64,000 bases of DNA from Promerops cafer. Lineage: Eukaryota > Chordata > Aves > Passeriformes > Nectariniidae. Below are positions 11,040 through 21,365 of this stretch, piece by piece. How positions within the stretch are numbered: position 1 is the first letter of the stretch; the number at the start of each line of letters is the position of its first letter. The position numbers were made by a program, and so were the translations under genes. The notes under the pieces were generated by a model, which worked only from the letters and a program-made list of their open reading frames with translations, searched no databases and had not been told where the DNA came from. The stretch covers positions 7,269 to 71,268 of the forward strand of contig VZSE01005984.1 of the NCBI GenBank assembly GCA_013398275.1. The letters are read 5' to 3'.

Positions 11040-14000
11040 CTAAAGCAGGGGGAAGGGGAAAAAAATGGAGTAAAAACCCCCAGATAAACTCCCTGGTGAG
11101 CTGTGCCATCTCCACGGAATCATCTTAGAAATGGAGATGTGAAATGAGAGAAGAATCCTCGTGGGATTTGTCATCAGGAGGTGAGGGAGGATCTCTGCTC
11201 TGTTTTTTCCAGGCAGGTGGTTTCTGGATTCAGCTTTTTTTTCTTTGCTAGAGCACCACAAATTGGGGGGCTTTGATGCTTTGGCTGTAGGTGATAAATA
11301 GCCCTGAAGCAGGAACATTCCCTGGTTGCTGAAATCCCCCCTAAATCATCGCCTCATGTATGATTGCTCTGAAATCCCCCCTAAAACTGCTCTGAAATCA
11401 CCCCCTAAATCATACCCTCATGGAAACAGAGACCTGGGGAGTTACTGGAAAAAGAGAAGACTGTCACAGGCATGGAAATATTTCACTGGGAAACATTCAA
11501 TTGGATTGTAGACACCAAACACATCACGCTGTTGCCCACCACACCACCAGACCCATTTGTGCCCCACACATCCCCACTGCCCCCTTTCCCAACACTTCCA
11601 GGTGCCAGGAAGATTCAAATTCCAAGGTCAGGCATGGATTGGCTCCAGTGAGAGGATCTGCACAGGAAGGCCAGAGCTGGCTGTGAAGCCAGGCATGGAT
11701 GGAGGGTGCTGCAGAAGCTCTGGTGCCACCAGACCGTGTAGAAATCTGTGCCCTGTCTGGTCAGGTATGACTGGTAACGGTTGTAAATGAGAAAAAGCTG
11801 ATAAACAAACGCACAAGGCAAGGTATTTTTAGTCTGCAGGAGTCTCATTGAGGCAGCTGCTTGTTTTTTTCTCTCAGAAACAATCACGGGTTTGTCATGA
11901 CATTGGAATGGTTGGACACAAATTGCAGCCTGAATTAATATTCCAGTTGTTAAAATGTTAAATGAAAAATGTGATTTTCAGGTCTTGTTAACCACTGAGA
12001 CCTGAAGCAGAAAATAAAGTTCTCAGGGAGAACTGAAGCAGAAAATAAAGTTGCAGAATTTTAACAGTTTTTCTCAGACAAGGCATGTTTTACAAGCCCT
12101 GAACAAGCAGATCCTTGTCAAGTTTATTATCTCAGAAAGCCAAGGGATGGTTACAAGCTCGTTACAGGATTTCTTGTTAAAATGGAAAGATCTGCACTTG
12201 AGAGCTTCCAAATCCAGGCATGGGCCAAGATAATGAGGCAATCTGACAAGGCCTGACCTTGAGGCCTCAGGCTGACTTTCATAGGTCTTACTTGAGACAA
12301 AGTGGGCTCCAGGAATCCTCCAGATGAAAAACACCTCCAAGGCTTCAATATTCTTCTCATTGTGAAAATGCCATGGAAACAGATTTGGAGTGAGACAAGC
12401 ACAAGCAGTGGGCGAGCCAGGAAAACCTAAACAAGGCTGTTTCCTTGTCTTCTTCACGTTTTGAAGAGCTAAAAAAGCCAAGATTTCTCTCTGCCCCAGA
12501 CAGCTCAGCAACAAGACTGAAGGCTCCAGTGATCCTATCACAGGAGGAAGCTCCCCCAGGATTGTGATCAAGAGACAACAGAGACTCCCATGGGCAGGCT
12601 CTCACCTGCCTGAAGGGTCTTTAAAGATACAGAAAGAATGCAGTGAAAAGCCCTTCACTGGACAGAAAAACACCAGCTCGGCGCCGTCACCCACATACAC
12701 GACCCAAATTATGTTTTCTCCAGGCCAACAGAAATCTGGAGGGCTAAAAAAAGTGAAGCTGCCCTTTGTCTGCCTCGGTGAGCAATGGAGGTGACAGAGA
12801 AATTCAGTTCCTTCCTGAGGGACACAAACTCTGGGGAGCACAAGCAAGGCTGAGACTGCAGCTGCTGAAATGAACCCAGGGACCCCCAGCCTTGGCCCCT
12901 TCCTCAAAGGAGAAGGACAGGGGGGAAGCACCCAGAATCACCCCCTAGCCCTGCTGAGAGGGGGCAGCCTGTCCAGAGCCAAAGCTCTGGCTGCTGGGAC
13001 AGTGAGGGCCCAGCTGAGGCTCCCAGGAGTGTCAGGATTTGTGTTTGGGAGGAAGGGTGGAGCTCCTGCCTGTGTGAGATGATCTCTGCTCGGGATCTGC
13101 TCCGAGGTGGGGCAGCACTGGGGAGGTTTCCAGCTCGCTTTGCCCAACCTAGGGATGGCTGTGCCAGAAAATATGCAAATGATGTTTAAGGCAGAAAGAA
13201 TCCCCATGTCCCTTGACAGAAACAGGAACTTTGTCCTCCCTGTGATGCCACATTTGACAGCAGAGGTGAATCGATACCTGGCTGCCCTGAAGTGCCACCT
13301 CTCAGTGTTGTGCTGCTGTCAAACCTTGTGTCACTGCAGGGCTGTTTTCCCAATCCTCAGCCTAATCGAAAGTTCATGTTCCTCCTCAAGCAACCTCTTC
13401 CCATGTTCTTCCTCCTCCCTGCTTATCTCCTTCTCATTCTCTCATCTCCTGCTGGGAGAGGGCCCTGCTTTTCATGAGAGTTCAAGGCAGCTGCTGCTTT
13501 CCTGGTCAACTGTGTTTACTGGAAAATGCAGTTTGGGGTTGAACAGAAGTTCAGATTAGCAACTTTTGCCCTTTCCCTCTGTAAAAAATACCCATTGTTG
13601 ACCAAAATTACCTTGTTGTTGACAAAATCCTTGGACTTGAAAGCATTCAGCTCCAGGAAGTACCTGAGCAGGGAGATGTTCCCATCCTGGACTGTGTAAT
13701 GAAGAACTGTCTTGTTGCTTTTCACATCCTATTTAAAAACAGAGAAAAAGAATATAAAAAACCCAAGCCAAATAAGAAATATTCTGCAGGACAAGCTGGA
13801 GATACCCCATAAACCCATCAGAGGAAACCCAGGCCAGCCCTGCAGCTGATGGGGAGCATCTCCCTCCAACGATCCTCTGAGTGTCCAGTGTCTGCTTCAG
13901 AAACTCCAAAAGGCAGCACCTAACCCTGCCAGCAGTCCCCTGGAAGGAGAACAGGCTTGGCCCTCGTTCCAGCAGCTCATTCCTTCTCCAGTTCTGTCTT

Positions 14001-17000
14001 TTGAGCACCAAATGGGGGAGAATTCCCAGACAAAGCCAGGGATGACCGAGCCCGTCCTCACCCGGCTGTAGATGGAGGCTCCGGTCTGCACCAGGAGATG
14101 GATGCAGGATTCCAGCTCCCTGCTCTGCTGCTGGAGCTCCCTGTGCTGCTCCTCTGTCAGTGCCTGGCTGCCCTGATCCCTCAGCAGGGTGTTGTGGGCC
14201 AGGACAGCGCAGTGGAGAGGGGTATGGCCTGGAAAAGCAATATGGGATGGAGGTGAGGACAGTGCCAGGAAATACTGATGTGCAGAGAGGAGGCAGGGCT
14301 GGCACATTCATTCAATCATTCAATCATTCATTCAATCATTTATTCAATCATTTATTCAATCTGTGCAGGTGTTGGTGAGGCACAAGCCCTTCTCAGGTTT
14401 CTTCTCTGGCTCTCTGGACACTTTTTGGGGCATTCCAGAATGTTTTCAGTTCCAACTGAATCCCCCCTGAGCCATCAGCACCTTTGAATTTTGTGGCATT
14501 TGAGTGCACAGACACAACTCACTCTCCCCCAGGCATTTTCTGAGCCTGCTGTGGCCTCCCAGCACAGCCCCAAAAGCCAGCGAGCATCAGGCAATGAAAT
14601 ATCCAACACAGGTTTTCACACCACTTGTGCAAAGTTACCTTCAAAATCCTTCATTTCCAAATCCAGAGGGAAACCCAGTGACAGGATAACCTGGAGGCAA
14701 CAGAGAAATGCAGAATTTTAGTTCAGCAGAACACTGCGCATGCCAAAATCAGCCCAAACTAACAACATGTAAAATCAAACAACATCAGATAATGACGATT
14801 TAACTACAAACAAAGCCATTATTTGACACTAGATTCCAGTGCTGTGAATGTTCCCAATGGGGACATTCAAGCTGATCACATTCCTGGTTTCCTAACTCCC
14901 ACCTAATTATCCTTTTAGATTCTCAGCTCAGAACAGTAAAATTCAGCCACTGGCCCCAGCTCAGGAGTGCCAGACTCCTCACTTTCACCCTGGATTAGGC
15001 AATGACACCAGTAACACCAGCACATGTTTATTCTGAGTGATCCTTGACAAGGACAAATGAAAACCTCTCCTTGACAGGTGTAGCCAAACTTTATGACCTA
15101 AAAGTTTGCCAACACTGACGATTCTCAGGCTGGATTTATTTACTTTTTGTTTTCAGTGTGCAGCAGTGTGTGAAGTTAAACCCTCTGCTTGTGGCAATGA
15201 GGGTACAGAAACACCAGGAATTGTGATCTGGAGATGAGAATTTCTTGGATTTAGCAGGGGATCAAAACTTTAAAACTCTTTAATACAAGAAAATTACAGA
15301 TTTAACGTGATGGAGTTAAGTAGCTCCTTGTCTATATTAATACAGAGAATTTATTTACTTCTTTTGATTAAATAAAGCAAGTTGTCCACATTAATGGCTG
15401 AGGATTTTTGCAGTGACTCATCTGTGTCAATTCAGACAAGGCTCAGGACAGAATCCTCCCACTGAAAGATCACCCAGAACGGTTAGGGCTTGACTTATCT
15501 TCTTATAACAAAACCAAAATATGTAGAGATCAAACATTGACAGCTAGCTCTGAGGTGCTTATTAGAGATTAGATAGTTAATCCATTAAAAAAAAACCCAA
15601 CAAAACAATAAAATAAACAAACTAACCATAAAGCCTTTCATGGCTCTGACCACATCGAGGAGCGAGTCTCTGCCTGTTTTCCCTTTTTATGTCAAGGGAA
15701 AAAAAAAAAAAAAAAAAAGAAACCCACAAAAGAAAAACCAAACAAAGGAACCCTGCAATCCAAACCACCACAAGGCACTCTGCGAGGCTTTGTTGGCATC
15801 ATCTGGATTAAAACCCTTTTTCCTACTTAAGGAAACACCTGTTTTCCAGAGAACTGGCTGTGTTACACATTAACTGCCCGCCCCGGGCTGAGCTAACGAA
15901 TGCTGGCCCTGGTGCCAGCACCAAAGCCACCTCACCCCTGTCCCCTGCCCTCGGGGAGCTCAGCAGAGCCACCAAACTCTGCCTGTGCTCGGCCCTGACA
16001 CGGCTCAGGACAGGTTTTTTTATTAATTTCATTTTCTCGCCAATAGTGAAGCATTTAAGACTCAGAGGGGGCAAATCGATGCTGTGGAATCCCTCCCCAA
16101 AATTGCCACAGGGACTGTTTTAAAGTGTTAATTTGCTGTTCAGGGCTGACACAGAGCTTAGGTGCAGGCCCTGTCTGCAGAGAAATCCGTGAAGCAACAG
16201 GGAAGCAAAGATTTGCTCATAGAAGTCAGGTTTTGAAGGAAAATCAGAAAAATGTGCCTCATTTTGAAGGCTGGGCTGTCCCTGTCTGCAGGGTCACATC
16301 TCATCTCTCTTCTGCTGGCTTGAGTTTGGACACAATTTTTGCCCCTGTGTGGATGACAGTGACCTCAGGGAGGGGGTTTCAGCCTGGTTTTAGAGCTCCC
16401 TCTCCTCACACCTCATGGCTGGGGAACGCCCTCCAGTGCTGAACCACACTGGGGACTGCCACCAGCACATTTCGAGCTGTGATCTGCAGAAATAATTTCT
16501 TTCCCCCCACAGAGCCACTAAAGATTATTCCTCTGCAACAGCAGGCTGCAAGTACAGTCCTAAAACAGGAATGAAACCCACCCTGGGAAGGCAATTCCTG
16601 ACACAAGGAGCCTCTGCTCGGTCTCCATCTCTCACTGAGATCTTGCCTTTAGTTGAAGACACCAACATCAACACTTCATTGTGGTTTCACACTGCCAGCA
16701 ATTAAAGCCAGACAACTTCTCCTACCTGGAGGACTTGGGCGTAGCCATAGGTTGCAGCAAGGTGTAAAGCTGACTGGCCTTTGTTGTCCACGGCGGTGAC
16801 ATCTGCTCCTGCCTGGATCAGGTCGTGGACGATGGCTGCCTGCCTGGCAGTGACAGCCACCAGCAGGGGAGTCTGCAACAGCAGCACACACAGCTGTGAG
16901 AGTCAGCTCACACAAACACCACGGCCTGGCAGGGATGCCTCGGCGTGGCTACCTAAAACAGAGGCTGGATTGAGAGAATAAAGGTGGGTGTTTATTAAGG

Positions 17001-18024
17001 GCCTTCAACATCTACACCTTGGGCAAAGTCTCCCAGAGGCTACACCCAAGATTTCACGAGGTTTTTTTTTTTGTAAGTTTGGTCCGTTTACATGTCAGGG
17101 GTTAATCTTCCAATTCCAGCTTCAGGTTATGGAGTCAGACACCCCCACTTTGCTTCCCCCAGCTCACTTTTGTTTATGCTTTTCAGGGCCTGAGACAGTG
17201 AGGTGTCCTGAGTTCCAGGCTTACAGAGGAATTATTTTGTCTGAATAAAATGGGAGAGCAGTAGCTGACAGGCTATGGAGATTTAGAGTTACAGACTAAA
17301 GAATTGCAGGATTATAAATATATGAAAAATAAAAAAAGCTAAAATCCTAAGGCAGCAGCAGCAGCTGCTGGTGTAAAACGAGGAGTGGGGAAAGTGCTGG
17401 CTGGGTGATGGCTGAAATCCCAAATATTGTGATGCCAGGAATGAGCATAGCTCACAGGATGGTTTGGAATCCTGCAGGCACCATGAGATGTGGACGTTTC
17501 CCAGCTCTTGCTGGCCTCCCTCTGGTGCTCTCCAGCCCTTTATCTGGATGGCAACCCAAACCCAGCATTTTTTAAACCCCAATTGTGTCAGGTACAGAGC
17601 CAGTCAGCTGGCTGTGAACCCTTCGGCCTCGGAGGCTGATGCCAACACACAAATATTTTGCTGGACCAGTGTTTTCTCACATCACTCCACGACTCCTGGG
17701 CTGAAAAAAGAATGGGCTCATTCTCATCCCACCTGATTTATGACCAATGCCACTGAATTTTACAATGCTGCCCCCAAGTGAGGCCGATCAGTGCCGAGCC
17801 TTCCCCGCAGGAGCAGAGGGGCAGAGCTGGGTTTTTTAGGGTACCTTGCTGCCAGTCAGGCCAAGCCTGTTCCCATCCCAAACCCTGCTGTCTGCAGGAG
17901 AAAGTGGCCCCTTTTTACCTTTCCTCTGTGTTCCTTGGCATCGAGTCTCCTCAGGGCTTTCATGCGCTCTGCAGCTGCCAGCGTGTGGGCCCTCAGGCCT
18001 TTAGCTGCATAAATATGCAGAATT
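10740..18024 (-). CDS. I-kappa-B-type ankyrin exon block (NFKBID/NFKBIZ-like), downstream of and possibly spliced to POU2AF1
   Basis: Six - strand exons (18024-17919, 16872-16726, 14690-14639, 14228-14062, 13728-13612, 11039-10875) have canonical borders and one continuous frame of about 251 residues. They encode ankyrin repeats with I-kappa-B-family signatures: RRLDAKEHRGKTPLLVAV, GQSALHLAATYG, HTPLHCAVLAHN, KSNKTVLHYTVQ, HGNTALHMAAALP and GADPSIRNLDNDQPIHM. From memory these are nearest to NFKBID, then NFKBIZ. Such nuclear I-kappa-B proteins bind p50/p52 dimers on promoters. The first exon begins with one base of a split codon, so a 5' exon ending in phase 2 is required. No separate start exon was found between 18024 and 21054. 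The POU2AF1 terminal exon has a donor in exactly that phase (exon end 21094). The six exons are 106, 147, 52, 167, 117 and 165 nt. Intact frames and splice sites argue against a pseudogene. Confidence 0.85.
13173..13180 (+). promoter_or_regulatory. Perfect octamer motif in ankyrin-block intron
   Basis: ATGCAAAT within the intron between ankyrin exons E and F. It is a canonical POU2F binding sequence; function is not shown. Confidence 0.25.
13612..13728 (-). CDS. Ankyrin exon E
   Basis: The acceptor is TTTTAAATAG and the donor CAACAAG/GTAATTTT. The exon is 117 nt, phase 0 to 0, and encodes DVKSNKTVLHYTVQDGN, then a helical LLRYFLELNAF segment ending FVNNK. KSNKTVLH is a hallmark of NFKBID as I remember it. 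The equivalent exon of the + strand gene is 60070-60180 (111 nt). Confidence 0.9.
14062..14228 (-). CDS. Ankyrin exon D
   Basis: The acceptor is GCTTTTCCAG and the donor AGCCGG/GTGAGG. The exon is 167 nt, phase 1 to 0. It begins GHTPLHCAVLAHN and continues with a Glu/Gln-rich insert (EEQHRELQQQSREL) before IHLLVQTGASIYSR. The + strand gene's exon 59824-59990 has the same 167-nt length and phases, and the long insert inside a repeat is typical of NFKBIZ/NFKBID. Confidence 0.93.
14306..14361. repeat. ATTCAATC-type simple repeat
   Basis: Short imperfect tandem repeats of ATTCA/ATC units in the intron just upstream of ankyrin exon D. Confidence 0.8.
14639..14690 (-). CDS. Ankyrin exon C (short)
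   Basis: The acceptor is TTGCCTCCAG and the donor TTTTGAAG/GTAACTT. It is 52 nt, phase 0 to 1, encoding VILSLGFPLDLEMKDFEG, the linker between repeats that in NFKBIZ-type proteins ends in a D/E-G before TPLH. The equivalent exon in the + strand gene is 59656-59716 (61 nt, same phases). Confidence 0.85.
15699..15718. repeat. Poly(A) tract
   Basis: An uninterrupted run of about 20 A in the intron between ankyrin exons B and C. It could be the tail of an old retrocopy, but no source sequence was recognised next to it. Confidence 0.8.
16726..16872 (-). CDS. Ankyrin exon B
   Basis: The acceptor is GCTGTTGCAG and the donor CTCCAG/GTAGGA. The exon is 147 nt, phase 0 to 0, encoding TPLLVAVTARQAAIVHDL, IQAGADVTAVDNKGQSALHL and AATYGYAQVLQ. 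That is about one and a half ankyrin repeats with clear TPLL, GAD, SALHLAA and YG landmarks. The equivalent exon in the + strand gene, 59324-59470, is also 147 nt. Confidence 0.95.
17919..18024 (-). CDS. Ankyrin exon A, first of the block
   Basis: The acceptor is TTACTGTCTTAG and the donor GGAAAG/GTAAAAAG. The exon is 106 nt, entered in phase 2 and left in phase 0. After the split codon it encodes ILHIYAAKGLRAHTLAAAER and then MKALRRLDAKEHRGK, like human NFKBID (LLHLFAARGLR, RRLDIREHKGK as I recall). The + strand gene's exon 58961-59066 is also 106 nt in the same phases. The entering phase matches the in-exon donor of POU2AF1 (exon end 21094), where AC plus A completes a Thr codon. Confidence 0.93.
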
Positions 18025-18411
18025 CTAAGACAGTAAATAAAGACACCGATCACTGATGGACCACGGACCGTGCTGGGAGCAAACAGTTTTACAGGGTAGC
18101 ACTGCCACTTTTGGGGTTTTACACCCAGAGTTCCACAAATCCATGCCACGAACCCCAAAAGTTCCCAATCCCACGGGAAGGGCTTCCTACCTCAAAGAGC
18201 TGCAGTGTCCAAGAGCCCCCAGCACTCCTGAGCTTTGCCATGCTGCCTCCTTCCCACTTCAGCACCTTCTTTCAGCTGAGATTCGCCACTGGGAGGTGTC
18301 AAAGTCCTCCACAATTCCCAGTTTGGGGAATTGTATGTATAAATCACTTTTTGGGGTGATACAGCTCTGGGTGTGTTGGTGAAACCTCACCATCGGGGGT
18401 AACAACCACTT

Positions 18412-18531
18412 CCTAATTGATTTATTTGTAATGTATCAACTTGTTAAACTCCCTAATTGATCTATTTGTAATGTATCAACCTGTTAAACTCCCTAATTGA
18501 TATATTTGTAATGTATCAACCTGCTGAACTC
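18412..18531. repeat. Three tandem copies of a 40-bp unit
   Basis: Units start at 18412, 18452 and 18492, each beginning CCTAATTGA and containing TATTTGTAATGTATCAAC. The copies differ at only a few positions. They lie between ankyrin exon A and the POU2AF1 polyA signals. Confidence 0.9.
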
Positions 18532-19220
18532 TAAATTTTATCAAAACTCCTGGTGAGAGGGACACAGTCCTTATATTTTGCACAAGACAAAGGGTTGTCA
18601 CAGCCCATGGGAGTGGCTGGTGGCCCTTAGTGACGGGGAAACCACTCCTCTGCTTCACTGTGGTCATCTGGCTCTGGCTGGAGTCACTTCCATAACCCCA
18701 GGTCCTACTTAAGGGAAATTCCAAGCCCCTAAAACAGGAGGAGACCACCCCAGGCACAGTCACACCAACCCCTGGCTTCACTCTGCTCCAGACAGAAACA
18801 TTTGATGCTTTTCAGGCAGAAGGTGGTGGGCAGTTGTTTCTCTCCTCAGGTAGTTTTGTGCCCCAGAGCCACCCCTCGCAATTTCAGGAAGTGGAAATAC
18901 AATTTTCTGGCTAATCTGATTTTCAGTCAAGCTCAGCATTAGCTGTGGCTGCACACCCACACATCCCCAAGGGTGCCAGGAGAGGATAAAGTGATTGAAG
19001 CTGAACTGCAGGAGCAAGGACTGCTGCAGGAAATGCCTCCAGGCCACAGCTGGATCATGGGATCCCTTCTTAGTCTGCTTAATGTGTAAAATTAGCACAA
19101 AGTCTGACAGCTAATCTCTGGTTCTAGCCTGTACATATATTATTGAACTAATTGATTGCTAAACCAACGCTTGTGGATAGGAAATAAAACACTCTAGGCA
19201 TAGCAAAGTTACTGTAGATC

Positions 19221-21053
19221 TTTATTGAAAAAAAAATAAAGAATTTGTCTTTTTTTTTTCCTAACCAGAACAACCCAGAAAGAAATGATGAAACAGTTTC
19301 ATCTTTGTTTTATGTTCACACACAGAATTTACATACATTGGAGTGAAAGGAATTGAAAAGCAATCAGAGCAACCACAGGCCTGATTCACAACTGCTTTAT
19401 CCCAGTTTTACCTAGGGAATATCTCTGAATTTTATAAAACTGGAGGAAGCAGTGGTGAATTAAGCTCCTTTGAATTAATTTCTTTGCTGGGTTTTTCTGC
19501 AAATATAAGCCACTAATTTCAATGCAAACCTCAACTACTGCTCTTTTCCAACAACTTTATGATCACTTGCATGATCTAGTGCTCGTGTCTTCCACATTTG
19601 TCAATATTCAATAAAAAAATACTCTTGGAAAGCCTTTAAGACTTTCAACCTGGGTTTTCAAACCTCACCCAGGCATGAACTATAAGGCCACTTGAAATAT
19701 TGCCTGGGTGGCAACTGGACACCAGGTAATAAAGAGTACAATAAATTATTTTGCAGTTAGTCTTGCAAATAATAAAATCATCTAACAATCCTGGGCTTTA
19801 GAAAGCAGAAAAACCCAGAGAAATTGTGTTCACCAGCCAAGAGCCTCTTGTTTGTCAAGAAAACAATAAACAGGGTTTGAAGGGGATGAATCTCCTAAAA
19901 TATATTTGCCTGTGGCATGGCACTCCTGAGCCTCAGCCAAAATATTTACAGTTGCATCGGAGGGAAAAGTGAAGCTACTCATTCTCCAGGAAAGGAAATC
20001 AGAAAGCCATAAAGGAATCGTGTGCACCTCTGGGCCTGGGCAACTTCCCAAGGAGAGGTCACTAAAGTTCCCTGGCTCAGCACATCACACTCAAACGCTA
20101 CAGAAAAGCCAAAATATTGCCAATTAACAGGGATTCCTTGTTGGGCTGCAGTCCAGATTCTGGAACATCCCTGTCCTCTCAATGATCTCCTGACATAGGG
20201 CCATAAATTGCAATCCTGACTCAGACAAAACTCCCAGGGACTTCAGTGGGACGGGAGCTGTCCCCTGGCAGCGTTATCAGCCAGCCACGAAATCAGCACC
20301 ACCCCACAAATTCGGGTATTTCCGAGCCCCAGACCCCTCTGCAGCTACAAGAGCAGGACCCCAATGCACTGCTCCACCCCTGCAGGGCCGGGCTCCAGGG
20401 GCAGACACTGTGAGAGCTTCCAGTCACACCTTGGTGTGAATTCCTGCTCTGCAAACAGGGATTCTGACTGCTCTGGCATTTAGCTCAGCTTTATTTTCAG
20501 ACTACTGCACCTTCCTGCACCAGCAGAACAAAGCTACACTTTATGCTTTCCTGATTTCCAAAGGAATAGTAAAATTTGGGAGAGAAAAATGGCAATTTAG
20601 GCCCCCCCCCAATGTTTTCTAGGGGCCTAAATCTGGTGAGAGTTCCCCCCTGGACAGGTCAAAGACACATAAACAAGGCATTTACACAAAAGCAACCCTA
20701 CTGAACCAGGTTTGCCAATATTTAGAGGTAATTGTACCCTCACCAAATGCTACAGCTGGCCTTGGCTACACTGGAATCTGTCATTTTGAGGCCATGAGGG
20801 TGAAAATCACCTCGTGCTGGTGCTGAGCACAAGTGTCCAGCATCCAGACCTGCCTGGGAGAGGCAGCAGGAGCTGGAACAGCAGAGGAATCTTGTGCTGG
20901 GCGCCAGGACAAAGCAAATTTCACTCAACACACAAATCACGGCGTGCTAAAATTCCCACCCCACCCTGCCTGCTTCTCCTCCCTACTCAAAACCCACTGA
21001 GGTGCTGGATGGAGCATTGAGAGCAGCTGAGGAGCAGGCCCCAGATGTGCAAC
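19221..21053 (-). other. POU2AF1: Probable POU2AF1 3' UTR
   Basis: On the - strand, AATAAA occurs at 20495-20490 and 19226-19221. The second is followed by a GT-rich stretch, so the 3' UTR could be about 0.56 or 1.8 kb. No further coding exon was recognised here; a separate first exon for the ankyrin block would be expected here if it has its own promoter. Confidence 0.6.
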
Positions 21054-21365
21054 CTAAAGCCCTTCGACAGAGAGAGCATGGCTTAACACGTACGTATCAT
21101 TGTCTTCATCTTCCAGGAGCAGCTTCTCGATGGGCAGGGCGCCGATGGCTCGCCGGGCGTCCTCCAGCTCCTGCGGGGCTGGCTCGGGGATGGAGATGGG
21201 CACGGGCACCAGCTGGGGCCCGGGGAACGAGGAGGAGGCTGCAGGGTACTGCAGGGTGGAGGCCGGCAGGGCAGGCAGGGGCTGAGCCCACGGGAAGTAC
21301 GTCAGGGGCGGCTGCTGCTCCGTCGCCTCCAGCGGTGGCACCACGGCCGGGGTGCTGCTGCGGGG
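21054..21365 (-). CDS. POU2AF1: POU2AF1 terminal coding exon with internal donor
   Basis: The acceptor is CTTCCCCAG. The exon begins [13 protein letters not shown], continues [20 protein letters not shown], and ends [18 protein letters not shown] and a stop. Within the codons for D-T-Y-V the sequence is GATAC/GTACGTGT. A cut after 21094 leaves phase 2, as ankyrin exon A needs. The donor matches consensus at -2, +1, +2, +3, +5 and +6, and mismatches at -1 and +4, so it would be of moderate strength and suited to optional use. Confidence 0.96.
   Translation of the reverse strand, partial: PRSSTPAVVPPLEATEQQPPLTYFPWAQPLPALPASTLQYPAASSSFPGPQLVPVPISIPEPAPQELEDARRAIGALPIEKLLLEDEDNDTYVLSHALSVEGL

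Noticed and set aside
18412..18531. CRISPR-like array
   Set aside because: These are contiguous tandem repeats without spacers in a vertebrate genome.
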